64,000 bases of DNA from Hysterangium stoloniferum (GCA_015178975.1 WHVD01000098.1:62001-126000); one strand, 5' to 3'. Shown: positions 1 through 11,015, counted from the first letter of the stretch. Notes: generated from the sequence alone by a model not told the origin. Numbers and translations: made by a program.

Positions 1-71
1 CCGGCCAAGCCGGCTGCCGAGTCGAAAAAAGATTAAGCAACTCTCTGGATTCCATGCGGTTGGAGAGTTGC
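1..71 (+). mobile_element. Family-5 Ty3 fragment at the gag/pol junction, cut by element A
   Basis: This short stretch matches the gag/pol boundary of element D at 46410-46470. It has the gag-frame residues ESKK, an A6 run, a TAA stop and a following inverted repeat (GCAACTCTC with GAGAGTTGC). The LTR of element A begins directly after it, so A inserted into an older family-5 element whose remainder lies outside the window. The frame shifted by -1 stays open up to the LTR, as it does in D. Confidence 0.75.
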
Positions 72-714
72 TGTGAAGGGTATGCATATATGCATAATTG
101 GACTAAGGAATAATAGTTGGATTATAGTACTTTATTATTTTCTTTTTATTTTCTTTATTTACATTCTTTCAATATTTCGAGCATACCCTTATTTTGTAGT
201 TCGAAGCTTTGTGTATACATGTGGGCACTCTTGGCGCCAAACAGAGACACTTTTTTACCCAGCAGACACCACCTCGTAAATGACCCAGACGTCGAATAGC
301 GAGAGGTGTCAAGGGTAAAGTCTCAACTACCTATAAAGGTAGTGTTCTCTCGCATACTAACGTACTTTGAACTCGAACCGCGAAGGTCGAGTTCCCCTCT
401 AAGGTCTTTGCGCTCGTCGACACTATAGTCGACTCGCGCTACTATATCTTTACTTTAGATATTCAGCTTCTCGTTGATTATCTATCTTACGTCTAGCTAC
501 GAGTTGTACCGTGAAGGTCAACTCTTTCCTTCTCTCATTCTAGCCATCAAGAGCAACTGTACAGTTGCTCTTGTGATGCATAGCGTGTCTCCTTACTAGT
601 ACTGCCGGTCTAGTAATCTACGGTATTGCACTGTACGGTCAATACCTACTAATAGTAGTTGAATAAACACTATTCTTTGTATATTGAACGGTCAGAATCT
701 AGCGACTCTTCACA
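72..714 (+). repeat. 5' LTR of element A (family 1)
   Basis: A 643-bp LTR opening TGTGAAG and closing CTTCACA, a perfect 7-bp terminal inverted repeat. It is followed after one base by a TGG-type primer-binding site. The same LTR family recurs at 39694-40339 (minus), 41756-42383, 45322-45966 and 15476-15949. The 3' LTR of element A is not in the window, because the element is chimeric downstream of about 8510. Confidence 0.9.
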
Positions 715-715
715 G

Positions 716-733
716 TGGTGATCCGAGCTGGAC
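716..733 (+). other. Primer-binding site of element A
   Basis: TGGTGATCCGAGCTGGAC starts one base after the LTR end. TGG complements the CCA end of a tRNA, so this lineage appears tRNA-primed. The mirrored position in element B (about 39675-39692, minus strand) has a closely similar sequence. I cannot assign the primer tRNA. Confidence 0.6.
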
Positions 734-785
734 CGTTCCTTTCCTACGAAGAAAGATCTTATCATTGGGCTACTAAAACTCGAAC

Positions 786-3700
786 ATGCGAATGACTACG
801 GGCAAGAACCAAACACCTAGGTCTTCATCAGCTCCAAGTAGCTCCATGCCTCGTCAAAAATCCGCTAATTTGGAACCACCCCGTAATGTCACTTTGAGGA
901 AGTCTTCGTCGACTCTCCAAGGATCAACTCCTCTGGAGGATCCTTCCGGAGTAGTAGCAGATTCATCAACAAACATTCCACCCGACCCACCTGAAGAACG
1001 CTCATCACTCGGGCAGTCGAACGCCCCTGGAGCCAACGTTGAGGCTGGTCGAGCACCCTCGCCTATTCTCAGGTTCCCTCCGAGACAAGTTATTCTCAAG
1101 CAGTTCCTTGGAGGTCATATGATTTATGCTCAGCCCATTAACTTACAATGGGATATGTACTACACCGATCGAATCTCCGAGGATCTGGTTACCCCCTTTG
1201 TAGAGGAGTACAATACGGATTATCCCATTTTACCAGTGACTGTAGCAGTGTGGTTAGGTCGTTACCAGGCGATCTTATCGGCGCGAGATTTATTCACGCG
1301 ACCAGGGAACCTTGAGGACTTGACCCGATCGATTCCTGAATGGTCGAACGAGGTGACTACCGCTATAGAAGGTGGAAGAAGGATTCTCAAGCAGGAGGTG
1401 TTTTCTCTATTCCTTGAAGCACTTCGTACGCATGATGATGCGTTGCAGATCCTGCACGTCCTGCTCGGTGGAGATCATGTCGTGCCTAAGGTCGACTACC
1501 AGTACATGTACATCTGCATGTTGGAGGAGTCTCTCAATGGAGTCACGCCAAATATGCTGTTTGCATACTTCACTCTAAGGGGTCGGCTGAAATCAAATCA
1601 AAGAAGACTCGATAAGATGGTTTTAGAGGTACTCCTCCCCTATAACAACTCGATTCAGGTCCCCAATTCACCTATCTCCACGACTGATTCGTTCGTTCGC
1701 AACCTAAATGGGTCTCCAGATACTCATTTCCTATCTTCTCTCAACCGTCCTGTGATAATGGAGGACTTTCCGCTGGACTTGAGGATGCAGGTGATAGAAT
1801 GCCTTCAAGAAAAGAGGATTGAGGTCTGTGCTCCCTTTCATCAACCTCAGCCACATCGACTCCTGAACACGATGGAGATGGAGAGACGAATCGTGATGGA
1901 ATCTGGTCCCACGCCTTTTCAGGGAGATCCTCGCTCTCGCGTCGCTTTTGAGGGAGTTCCCAACAGCCCTAACGTCGGGAATGAAGTGACCACTGTCAGA
2001 AATCGATCAGTCGCCAGCAAGGGTCGACCGTCCTTCTCTACAGCATTCACTGAGGGTATAGCTGGCCCAGTTGCTGGTCGAGGATCGCTGAATCCAGATG
2101 GTCCCCGCCATTCTCTACCGATCACTTCAAACCCTTTCTTGCCACCAGGAGGACCTTCTAGTGATTCATCCGGGAGTTCGAACACTTCAGACTGAGGAGG
2201 GAACTCGGGATGTGGGGAGCACCACAATAGAGTGCCTAACACCCCTTTTCGAACTCCGATGCAGTCTCAAGCTAGCGCGCTTATTGATGACTTACCTAAG
2301 GACAAGAAGATCACTCTTAACACCAGTGACCTCAAGATCAAATGGTCTGACCTCCCCGAATATGATGGAGCCCAATCCAAGGCCTTGGACTATATCATGG
2401 ACATCATGAGTCTTGCGGAGATATCAGACTCTTTGAGTGTGATGTTAGGACTCGCTCTGCCAAGATGACTTACGGGAAACGCTAAGGTCTGGTGGAGCAC
2501 CCTAGACCGTGAGCATCGTACTGAATTCAGTCAATCTCATGGGTCATTTCTCTGGGGCATTGTGGAAGGATTGCTTGGAACTCGCTGGCGTGAATCCTTG
2601 GCCTTAGAATGGGAAGCCATGAAATTTCGACAAGTTGGTCACGATCGCGAGACACCTGTCTATATCCAATGGAGAGTTAAACTCTATCATTTTTTGTACG
2701 GGTTCCACCAGGACAGAGGAGATGAGACACGCAGACTCATTCTCACGCTGCCTACGGAATGGCTCTACCTTCTTCAAGGACAACCCATCGATGATATCAT
2801 GAGTTTGCAGACTTATGCTAATAACCTGCAAGAAGCTCTGATTAACGCTTGGGTCCAAACACACCGGGAACGCTACAGGTTCCAGAAACTGTGCGTAATG
2901 TTAGCAGAGGGTCAGGAAATGGAATTTAGAGTCACCGACGACTTCTCTTCACCTAACCAGGATCTCGTTAGTGAGACTAACGAGAGAGGCTCGATGAGAA
3001 GGACTGTCCCTGACGTCGCTAATCCAACGCAGGGAAAGCATCACGGAAAAATGTTCTTCAAGAGGAGTAACAAGAAGAGCGCGGTCAAACCCACCAAGGA
3101 ATGTTGGATATGCGGAAGTCCGGAGCATTTCAAGATAGACTGCCCTCAAGCTGGCAAAATGTCTCATTATGTCTCTATCAACAAATGCTCTGCACAGGAT
3201 ATGTCGGAGGAAGCTGAGGAGCAAAGGCTATATGAAGCGGTTCATGGACTATCTATACAAGGACAAGTAAATAGCTCTGATGACAAATTGACTTTTGTTT
3301 CCATTTATGCGCCTGAAGTCGGAGACAAATTAGTAAGGGAGGAAAATCGAATGACTGGTGAAGCTCTTCCATGTGAAGTTTATGTATCCATACTCGCTGC
3401 AGATTTCTTCGAAAAGGGAGACTGGCTGAGTGCTCATCGGCAGGACCTTGAAGGCCTGACCGAGAACTACTGTCAGACTGGAGATTGTCACAAACAAATC
3501 AGCTCGAATTCGCTCTGTTCGCCTGGAGCTGATGTTGACACTTTCCCGTTTGATCCCGGGAACCCCCCGACTTACTACCGTACGAGGACTCAGATTCGGA
3601 GGACAGCGACAATGACCCAGTATTGGATTCCCCTTCAAACCGTGTTCCTTGCCGAAGTGAGCGCAGGAATGTAAGCTTGTCCCTGCGCAAGGAAAGTAAG

Positions 3701-4180
3701 AGGCCTAGAATCCAATACCCTCGTCCCAGTCGTCTGATGAAGGAGGATACTACGATCCTTTATCGAAAGCGGGATCCTCCTAGCGGTTACTCTAGCATAG
3801 GAGTTGCAGCGCTCCATGTTTTCGGTCATGTAGGAACTCCCGATTCACCCGAAAGCGTTAAAATTCGAATGGACACGGGAGCGGATCTTTCCCTTATATT
3901 GGAGGAATTCTACAAGGAGCTGCAGGGCATATATAAGTTGAAACAAGGACTCAAGTTGCATCTAATCCAGCTCACGGGTAACGCTAAGGTTATCAGATAC
4001 GTTAATATCCCTATTTACCTGGAGGACGACAGTGGAACGTTACTGAAGTTCGCGGCAGAAACTTATGTCGTTAGAGGAATGACGGTGCCAATTCTTTTAG
4101 GAGAGGATTTCCATATTAATTACGAAATCGGTACTCTAAGAGATCAGCCATTGGGATCTAGACTTATTCTCCCGGGATGA
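786..4180 (+). pseudogene. gag and protease part of element A polyprotein, broken
   Basis: Gag starts at ATG 786 and carries a CX2CX4HX4C zinc knuckle (CWICGSPEHFKIDC) near 3104-3145, so it would bind the element RNA. The protease part follows with the active-site motif MDTGADLSL near 3870. Comparison with element B shows four lesions: TGG to TGA at 2193-2195, CGA to TGA at 2466-2468, loss of one C in a C-run near 3562 (frame change), and CGA to TGA at 4178-4180. Two of the three stops are CpG-type transitions. The product cannot be made as one polypeptide. Confidence 0.85.
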
Positions 4181-4222
4181 CAGGGTTTTATTCCAGCCAG
4201 TTCTTCTAAGGAATCTCAACCT

Positions 4223-7200
4223 TTGACTTTCACCGTCAATAAGGCCCCTTTCGGGAAGCATGAGAAGGAGCAACCCAAGCTCACCTCTTTCCCCAATAAA
4301 GGTGTGCGTACTGAAAGAGTCGCGCGAGCCTTGGAGGATTGCACTATCGATCCAGAGTCAGCCAGACTAGTGCCTATTTTTGTTGAAGATCTAAAGGGCG
4401 AGGAATGGATTGTTGAAGGAATTGTATTGCAAAACGAGGATGGTTCAATATTAGCCACACCAATCACGGCAATTTCAAGGAATAGTTCGGCAGTACCTTT
4501 AGCCAATCCATCACTAACCCCTAAGACTATCCGACGAGGGGAGACAATAGGGATAATTCATGACCCCGCTTGTTGGGCTCACAAGCCCAGGTCACTCGAG
4601 GAGAAAGGTTTAATGGTAGCAGGCGCGACCAAGATCGCACACTTTATCGAAAGTCTCTCTCAACTTGAGGAGGACTGTCAAGTCGCCTCAGAGAGGCCTA
4701 AGCCACCTGTTGAATCAGAGATTGTGGATGATTTCGAACTGCCTGGTCCTAAGACGGCTGCAGTGGCTGATAATGAGAAATTTGCCTCAGAGGATCTTCA
4801 CAAGTTAGTCAATTTGGGACCAGATATACCAATGGAAGTCCTGCCACATCTCAGATCAGTTTTGACTGAGAACATTAAGGCTTTCGGAGTCAATGGACGG
4901 TTAGGGCAAGTGGAATGTAGAGTCCCTGTCCCCTTGAAAGAGGGAGCCCAGCCCATATCCATGCCTATGTTCCCTTCGTCCCCCACCAATAGGAGAGTTA
5001 TAGACGAGCAAATGGATACCTGGTTCGAACAGGGTGTCATTGAGCCATCTAAAAGCCCATGGGGAGCGCCAGCCCTTGTAGTATATCGCAATGGTAAACC
5101 GCGGGTGGTCATCGACTATCGGAAACTTAATCATCTCACTGTTCCAGACGAATTCCCTTTACCACGTCAATCGGAGATCATGCAGGCGCTGTTGGGATCG
5201 AATGTTCTTTCTTCTTTCGATGCGCTAGCTGGGTTTACTCAATTAGAAATGTTGGAGGACGATAAGCCCAAAACAGCCTTCAGATCCCATAGAGGGCTGT
5301 GGCAATTTAAAAGGATGCCGTTCGGGCTCAGAAACGGCCCCTCCACATTTCAGCGCATCATGCAAACAGTTTTAGCACCCTACTTGTGGATTTTTTGTTT
5401 AGTCTACATCGATGACATAGTCATATTCTCTAAGAACTGGGATGATCATTTGCTTCACCTGAATCAGGTGCTTGGTGCTATCGCTTCGGCCGGTATCACT
5501 CTCTCTCCCAAGAAATGTTTTATCGGATATAATTCTATCTTGTTGTTGGGTCATAAAGTATCCAGGTTGGGTTTTTCAACCCACCAAGAAAAATTTCGCG
5601 CTATATTGGAACTGGCCCCACCCACTAAGGTTTCTGAACTGCAACGGTTCCTTGGAATGGTCCTTTACTTTTCAGCGTATATACCATTCTATTCATGGAT
5701 GGTGTCCCCTTTATTCTCGCTCCTAAAAAAGGGAACACCCTGGACGTGGACCGCTGAACATGTCCAAGCTTATGAGGATGTTAAAACCGCATTAGGATCA
5801 GCTCCAGTGCTGGGACATCCAGTTAGTGGGATGCCCTATCGATTGTATACGGACGCTTCGGATTTTGCCTTGGGTTGTTGTCTCCAACAAGTCCAGAAGA
5901 TGGCTTTAGGAGACTTAGTGGACACTAAAATCTATGCCCAAGCCAAGTTAGCTTTTGACCGTGCGCAGGATGTGCCATCCTTTGTTCATCGGTACAAAAC
6001 CAAACAGCCCGAGATTGAGTGGTCGGATTCGTGGGGACCCACTTTTGAGGCGACCGAAGTTACTGTTGAACGAGTTATTGCATATTGGAGTCGCACACTG
6101 AAAAGTGCTGAACGCAACTATTCTGCTACTGAACAGGAAGCGTTAGCAGCAAAGGAGCGACTAGTCCACTTTCAACCTTTCATTGAAGGTGAATATGTTC
6201 TGCTCATTACGGACCATGCAGCTCTGCAATGGGCTAGATCTTACGAGAACACTAATCATCGACTAGCCGCATGGGGGGCGATATACGCTGCATTTCCAGG
6301 TCTCGAGATTTTGCATCGAGCAGGGAGAGTTCACAGCAATGTGGACCCACTATCCAGACTCCCTCGGGTACCAGCCTTCGTGAGCCCTATTAGAGATGAC
6401 TTGCAAGCTATCACCTCGACCTCTCTGGACAAGAGTACTGAGGAAAAACTATGGAAGGATGAACCCGCTAAGAAGGCAGTCTTCTCTACCATACTCGATT
6501 CTATGGAACCTTTCGGAGTAACTCAAAAAGTCCGACGGTCAGAATGGGATTCTCATAATGCAGTAAGGAATGACCAGGAAGACGAGTCTGACTTCACATT
6601 GCGTCATCCTCAGCTACTAATCAGCATCGAGGAGGGATATATAAAGAAATTTCTAGAGGGTTATTCAAAGGACTCCATTTTCAGGAATCTCTACGCTCTA
6701 GATACCCCTTCACCCAATGCGGTTGTTAATCCTTCTCACTACTTCGTGGGAGCAAACCGACTCCTGTACTTTTGCGACTCGGACTGGAAAAGTCGAGTCT
6801 GTGTACCCAGAACCATGATTAACTCGATTTTAAGGTTGGTACATGATAACCCTTTTGAGGGAGCACACGCCGGAGGCCAGCGGTTGTTCAACCTGATGAA
6901 AGACCGGTTCTTTTGGCCAAAAATGCTACAAGATTGCATGTCATACATGCATACCTGCGACATCTGCCAAAAAACCAAAGTCGATCGCACCGCTCGTCAA
7001 GGAGCCCTCAGACCAGCTGATGTACCTTTTAGGCCATTTGAGGTAGTTTCTATGGACTTAATCACTGGACTACCCGACTCAGGAAAGGATTCGTATTCCG
7101 CAGTCTTTGTCGCCATTGATAAATTGACGTGTTACGCTATTACAATACCTACCTTTTCGAACCTTACGGCTGAAGGATTCGCACGAATATTTGTCAAACA

Positions 7201-8125
7201 GGTGGCGAGCCCCTTCGGACTGCCCTCTCAAATAATCTGTGATCGGGATAAGAGATGGACCTGCAGGTTTTGGCGGGAAGTCTGTAAGATCTATGGTACC
7301 ACCCTTGTGGTATCTTCGGCTCATCATCCTCAAACGGAGAATATGAATGCGACCATAGAACAGATGCTTCGAGCCTATTGTGCTTCTGCTAAGGAAAGCT
7401 GGTCCCAATGGATTGAGGTAGTTGTTCACGCATACAACTCAACCGTTCACAGTTCCACAAACTACGCCCCGGCCTTCTTATTAATGGGATACCTCCCAAG
7501 AGGAATGTCTCGAGTTCTAGGAGGTGATGAACCCCTAGTTCCTAGAGAACTATCAGACAGCCCTATGGCCGACCAATGGATCCTCGAGCTAGAAAATCAT
7601 CGGCAGATGGCGTGGGATTCAATCGCTCGAGCCCAAGAGATTCAAGCACGAGCGTATAACAAGAAGCAAAGACCTGTAGAAGATATCTCCGAGGGAGACT
7701 TTGTATTGGTGAACCCCCACTCCCTCAAACTGGTGGAAGTCAAGGGAATGGGGAAGAAACTAATACAAAGACGGATTGGACCATTCAAGGTCCTTGAGAA
7801 ATTGAACTCTCAAGTATTTAGGCTTAAGATTCCCCCGGAGTATCCTATGCATCCAGTCATTAATCGGGATCATCTGCGGAAATATCAACCCTCTCCTTCC
7901 AAGCTAGGTCCGAGACCCCAACTTGAGAACCTAAGAGAGTTGAAATCAGATCATGAAGAATATGAAGTCGAAGCTATTGTTGGACATAGGAAACAGCGAA
8001 ATCGTCTGCTATTTAGGGTGCGCTGGAAAGGTTATGGACCCGAGGAGGATTCGTGGTTAAGCAGCACTGACCTTAGAAACGCTCCGGCACTTCTGAGGGC
8101 GTACAAGGCGCTGTTCAATATTTAA
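4223..8125 (+). CDS. Pol of element A: RT, RNase H, integrase, chromodomain
   Basis: An open frame of 1300 residues, in frame with the protease part upstream and separated from it only by the TGA at 4178. Visible in order: RT with YIDD (near 5407), RNase H with TDASDFALG (near 5850) and ITDHAAL, the integrase HHCC finger (C-D-I-C near 6960), the DDE core (MDLITGLPDSG near 7050, CDRDKRW near 7245, HHPQTENMNATIEQ near 7325), and a chromodomain (YEVEAIVGHRKQ, WKGYGPEEDSW) at about 7965-8110. All catalytic residues I can check are present. The RNase H region carries an unusually long insert (about 60 residues) between TDASDF and the SATEQEAL motif. The first Met is only where the open frame resumes; the true product would be gag-pol. 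Confidence 0.9.
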   Translation: MTFTVNKAPFGKHEKEQPKLTSFPNKGVRTERVARALEDCTIDPESARLVPIFVEDLKGEEWIVEGIVLQNEDGSILATPITAISRNSSAVPLANPSLTPKTIRRGETIGIIHDPACWAHKPRSLEEKGLMVAGATKIAHFIESLSQLEEDCQVASERPKPPVESEIVDDFELPGPKTAAVADNEKFASEDLHKLVNLGPDIPMEVLPHLRSVLTENIKAFGVNGRLGQVECRVPVPLKEGAQPISMPMFPSSPTNRRVIDEQMDTWFEQGVIEPSKSPWGAPALVVYRNGKPRVVIDYRKLNHLTVPDEFPLPRQSEIMQALLGSNVLSSFDALAGFTQLEMLEDDKPKTAFRSHRGLWQFKRMPFGLRNGPSTFQRIMQTVLAPYLWIFCLVYIDDIVIFSKNWDDHLLHLNQVLGAIASAGITLSPKKCFIGYNSILLLGHKVSRLGFSTHQEKFRAILELAPPTKVSELQRFLGMVLYFSAYIPFYSWMVSPLFSLLKKGTPWTWTAEHVQAYEDVKTALGSAPVLGHPVSGMPYRLYTDASDFALGCCLQQVQKMALGDLVDTKIYAQAKLAFDRAQDVPSFVHRYKTKQPEIEWSDSWGPTFEATEVTVERVIAYWSRTLKSAERNYSATEQEALAAKERLVHFQPFIEGEYVLLITDHAALQWARSYENTNHRLAAWGAIYAAFPGLEILHRAGRVHSNVDPLSRLPRVPAFVSPIRDDLQAITSTSLDKSTEEKLWKDEPAKKAVFSTILDSMEPFGVTQKVRRSEWDSHNAVRNDQEDESDFTLRHPQLLISIEEGYIKKFLEGYSKDSIFRNLYALDTPSPNAVVNPSHYFVGANRLLYFCDSDWKSRVCVPRTMINSILRLVHDNPFEGAHAGGQRLFNLMKDRFFWPKMLQDCMSYMHTCDICQKTKVDRTARQGALRPADVPFRPFEVVSMDLITGLPDSGKDSYSAVFVAIDKLTCYAITIPTFSNLTAEGFARIFVKQVASPFGLPSQIICDRDKRWTCRFWREVCKIYGTTLVVSSAHHPQTENMNATIEQMLRAYCASAKESWSQWIEVVVHAYNSTVHSSTNYAPAFLLMGYLPRGMSRVLGGDEPLVPRELSDSPMADQWILELENHRQMAWDSIARAQEIQARAYNKKQRPVEDISEGDFVLVNPHSLKLVEVKGMGKKLIQRRIGPFKVLEKLNSQVFRLKIPPEYPMHPVINRDHLRKYQPSPSKLGPRPQLENLRELKSDHEEYEVEAIVGHRKQRNRLLFRVRWKGYGPEEDSWLSSTDLRNAPALLRAYKALFNI

Positions 8126-8330
8126 CGGGATTGGCGGCGGACACATTTACCCAAAACCCAGCCACAATTAATGAATTTTATTTAACGACCAACCGAGCGG
8201 AGTTTCAATTCAATATATATAAAAAAGTACACATAAATTCACATAAATTTTCTTTATCTTTCATACCACGTCCTTCACCTATCTACAGCCCTTCCCTCTA
8301 TCTTCAACTTCATCATTTTATCGTACTATA
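8126..8330 (+). other. 3' untranslated tail of element A
   Basis: An AT-rich tail shared almost base for base with element B (33340-33530, minus strand). It links the chromodomain stop to the next conserved ORF start. It contains ATATATAT and AAATTCACATAAATT stretches. No other feature seen. Confidence 0.6.
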
Positions 8331-8508
8331 ATGCTCCCTTTCCAACAACACAAGCAAGTCCTCCCTAAGTTCAAAAAGGTCCCGTGAGCCCCGACAGCCA
8401 GTACATCCACAACCGGCAGGGGATTCATCACCCGTATGCCTCGTACAGACAATGTCGAGAGCAATCGGGGTGCCCAAGAATCAACCCCCCGATATATTTC
8501 TACTATCT
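8331..8508 (+). pseudogene. Start of the conserved sense ORF behind pol, truncated in A
   Basis: The first 55 or so codons match the gene at 32384-33328 in element B (start MLPFQQ, then KQVLPKFKKVP, GFIT, PRTDNVESN, QESTP). In A there is a TGA where B has CGA (near 8386), and the match stops near 8510, where sequence from a different element begins. Function unknown. Confidence 0.7.
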
Positions 8509-8518
8509 AAGTTTCTTC

Positions 8519-9486
8519 CTATACAACTTCTCCCTCCTCTCTGGCCTCTGAACCCTCTCCCGAACCGACAGCCACCGATACCACACCACCGACCTTTTCC
8601 GACACCCCAATCTCGTGCCCAATTCCATCGCAACTCAAGACTTCCAAGTATTGCTCAAGCTGACCTCCAAGAGACTCGATCACGCTGGTCTGCTTCTCCA
8701 GCCCAATGCCCAAAAGTCGCAACTGCTCGGTCATGAGCCCTTGTTGTCACAGAGTCTCGTATCGGAACCTCGTCGTCTCCGAGAAGTATGTCCACATAAG
8801 GTGGTTTTGCTCTTCTAGAGCATCGACCTGTCGCTCCTGGAACGATCCATCGGCCCCTGGGAAGACACACCCAAGCTTCTGATCAGCGCACTCTTGACAA
8901 GTGCGGCCCCGACCATTGGCCCGGGGATGACAGGTTCGACCCCATTTCGTGCACCGATTGCACTTAGGGTCGTTTTCAGGCCCCGCCTTGAGGGCCTGCT
9001 TTTGTTTCTATAGGAAAATTATTTAGGAAAGCTTTTTATTTAGGGAAACCAAACCCACCTTGGGGCTCGACGGCCCCAGTGCATCCTCCTCCTCTCCCTC
9101 TTTGTCATTGGACTCTGAAGGTGTCACAGCCTTGCGCTAACAAATATTGTCAGCAAGGTTCGCAAAAGATACCGGAGCCGACTTACCTTTCCCTCCCGCT
9201 TCTTTTTCGTCGCCTCCTCCCATGCCCGATCGGCCTCCTGCTGCTTGTTCTTTGCAAGCACTGCTTCCCAGTGCTTGCGCGCGGCCTCTTCCACCACCTG
9301 TTTCTTCTCCTCAGCCTCGATGGCCGCCAACTCCTCTTTCTCCTTCCGCTCCTCCTCTTCACGCACCTTTCTCTTCTGCTCGAGTATACACCGATGCTCC
9401 TGCACATTCGCCGTACCACTCGGGACCGAGATGGGTGCGACTGTTAACCTAACCGGGAAGGGTTTTGACCCTGAGCCTATGGTCAT
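8519..9486 (-). pseudogene. Spliced antisense gene with coiled coil and Zn2Cys6-like cluster (family-2 element)
   Basis: Three exons: 9187-9486, 9059-9136 and 8519-9007, with introns 9137-9186 (GTAAGT...TTAG, branch CTGAC) and 9008-9058 (GTGGGT...ATAG). Exon 1 codes a charged Glu/Lys-rich helix, probably a coiled coil. Exon 2 ends GPSSPK. Exon 3 holds six cysteines spaced C-x2-C-x6-C-x10-C-x2-C-x6-C, within the fungal Zn2Cys6 spacing, then a helical, acidic tail. One in-frame TGA (8747-8749) interrupts exon 3, so it is probably dead; otherwise it would give about 288 residues. It lies antisense, about 170 bp upstream of a polypurine tract and LTR, in the same position as its relative at 50202-51756. 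DNA binding is inferred from cysteine spacing only. Confidence 0.7.
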
Positions 9487-9659
9487 GGTGGTTGAGGGAA
9501 GAGAAGTAGAATTTCAAGCGTTAGGACCCCTCAAATTTTGATATGTAAAATTTTGCCGAGTCACATGAAGGTTTGACACACCCAGCCATACCCGACAAGT
9601 TTTACGTACGGGATCTAGATTTTCGGCCTCCCTGGGATTTCGGCCAAAAGGGGAGATAC
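9487..9659 (+). other. 3' internal end and polypurine tract of a family-2 Ty3 element
   Basis: The stretch ends AAAAGGGGAGATAC directly before the LTR start at 9660, a typical polypurine tract for plus-strand priming. This shows that the LTR at 9660 is a true 3' LTR and that the antisense gene at 8519-9486 is internal to that element. Confidence 0.7.
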
Positions 9660-10384
9660 TGTTACGACCGTGTCACAACCCTACCGGTCCCGAGGTTTAT
9701 CGCCATTTATCAATGTTTCAAGTCACCATCTCGGAAACCATCGGCCCCAAAGCTGATGTATGTTTTCACGAAGATCAAACTCCGTTTACGCCCACATCAA
9801 AATAACCCGTATTGTCTGGTCAAACTTTTGATACGTCCCTTTTATTATGTTGATCCATTTCAATCTTATGTTTCACATATGTCTATCTATATTTGTAGTC
9901 CTTGAACTATTTCCTTTTATCGTAATCCCACTCTCGGTTATCATCGGCCTCCGAACTAATCATAAACTTCCCGTTCCTAGTCAAGCTTATTGTTAATGCC
10001 ATTTTCCGCCCTTCTCCCCATTAGTATTTTCTAGACGCCTGTTACTTGTATATGAACCCGCTGTAGTTGTAGTTACTAGGCAATCAGAATATCGACTCAG
10101 AATACCCTCATACGTCCGTAACAGTCTCATACTAAGAATCCCCCCATCCGCCTTCGCATGCGCTCGCCCACTCCCGGCCCCGACCCCTTGGCCCGACGCT
10201 CGACTTGTCCTTCGGTTCTGATTGGTATCTCACCGAAAGGGGCTCTTTAGGATTAGTCTTCGCCCACCCGAAATCTAAGGACACCCTACGGATATTTGCG
10301 AGGGTGCAGCACATAAGCTGAAGCCAAGTCCTTCCAATCGGTCCCTGTCGGCCACCAACATTAGTCAGTTTTCAGTTCTTAACA
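9660..10384 (+). repeat. Family-2 LTR (3' LTR)
   Basis: A 725-bp LTR opening TGTTACGACC and closing TTCTTAACA (TGTTA/TAACA inverted ends). It carries the shared block AAGCTGAAGCCAAGTCC at about 10315-10331, 53 bp before its end. Relatives are at 21472-22191 (plus) and 26405-27149 (minus). Confidence 0.85.
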
Positions 10385-10744
10385 GTTTTGAGAGCTGCTT
10401 TTGCAAGCTGTTCTTTTTCTATGAAAACAATACTAAAATATGAATAACAATTCACTGATTCCAAAACTAGATTCAACTTCGATTCTAGCTAGTTTATATA
10501 TAATTTATACTATTTATCAAACAGTAAAACTATTTATAAACAGGTCAAAAGGTTAGATATAGAATAAAACACTATAAGCTAATATATGCTCTATTTCTAC
10601 TAACCTACAATTCTACTGTGATATTAACTTATCAGGATCTTAGTGTAGTGCTTACAGATCTTGTGTGAATATTCTCAGTATTTATTTATGCTTAAAACCA
10701 GGTAGAAATTAGAAATGTATTCCTAATCTCAACAATGATAACCA

Positions 10745-11015
10745 ACAACTCAACTAGAGGTGGATAAGTAATAAAGGAAAGCCAGCTACTCAACTAAGAG
10801 GTGGCAAAGGGGAACAAGATTGCTTGTCAGAAGAGCAACTAGAGGTGACAAGGTTATGGGATTAATACAAAAAGCTCAACTAGAGGTGGTAGGGAATCCT
10901 GATTGGTCAGAGGCTCAACTAGAGGTGACCAGGGGGTAGCACTATTGTCAGAAGCTCAACTAGAGGTGACAGGGAATCCTGATTAGTGCCAGAAGCTCAA
11001 CTAGAGGTGGCAATA
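10745..11015 (-). repeat. Minisatellite within family-3 LTR (CTCAACTAGAGGTG units)
   Basis: At least seven irregular units of about 35-50 bp share the core AGCTCAACTAGAGGTG. The same region of the other family-3 copies has related but different units (CACCTCTTGTTGAGCTTCTG near 27500-27660; CACCTCTATCAGAGTTGTTGG near 40590-40830), so the array varies between copies. Confidence 0.75.

Larger units (their letters stand above)
72..8510 (+). mobile_element. Element A: Ty3/gypsy chromovirus (family 1), 3' end lost
   Basis: Order: LTR, primer site, gag, protease, reverse transcriptase, RNase H, integrase, chromodomain, then a 3' tail with the start of a second sense ORF. The gene order and the C-terminal chromodomain place it among Ty3/gypsy chromoviruses. 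Element B (minus strand, 32384-40339) is a close relative whose gag-pol is one long frame, showing that the ancestral element used a single polyprotein. Downstream of about 8510 the sequence switches to the 3' end of a family-2 element. Confidence 0.9.

Noticed and set aside
9079-9541. Plus-strand open frames of 98-122 codons opposite the antisense gene
   Set aside because: They are shadows of the Glu/Lys-rich coiled-coil exon on the minus strand, which has sound splice sites and matches a second copy.
10745-11015. Possible CRISPR-like array
   Set aside because: Units are irregular, of changing length and with degenerate repeats; it is a minisatellite in an LTR of a eukaryotic genome.
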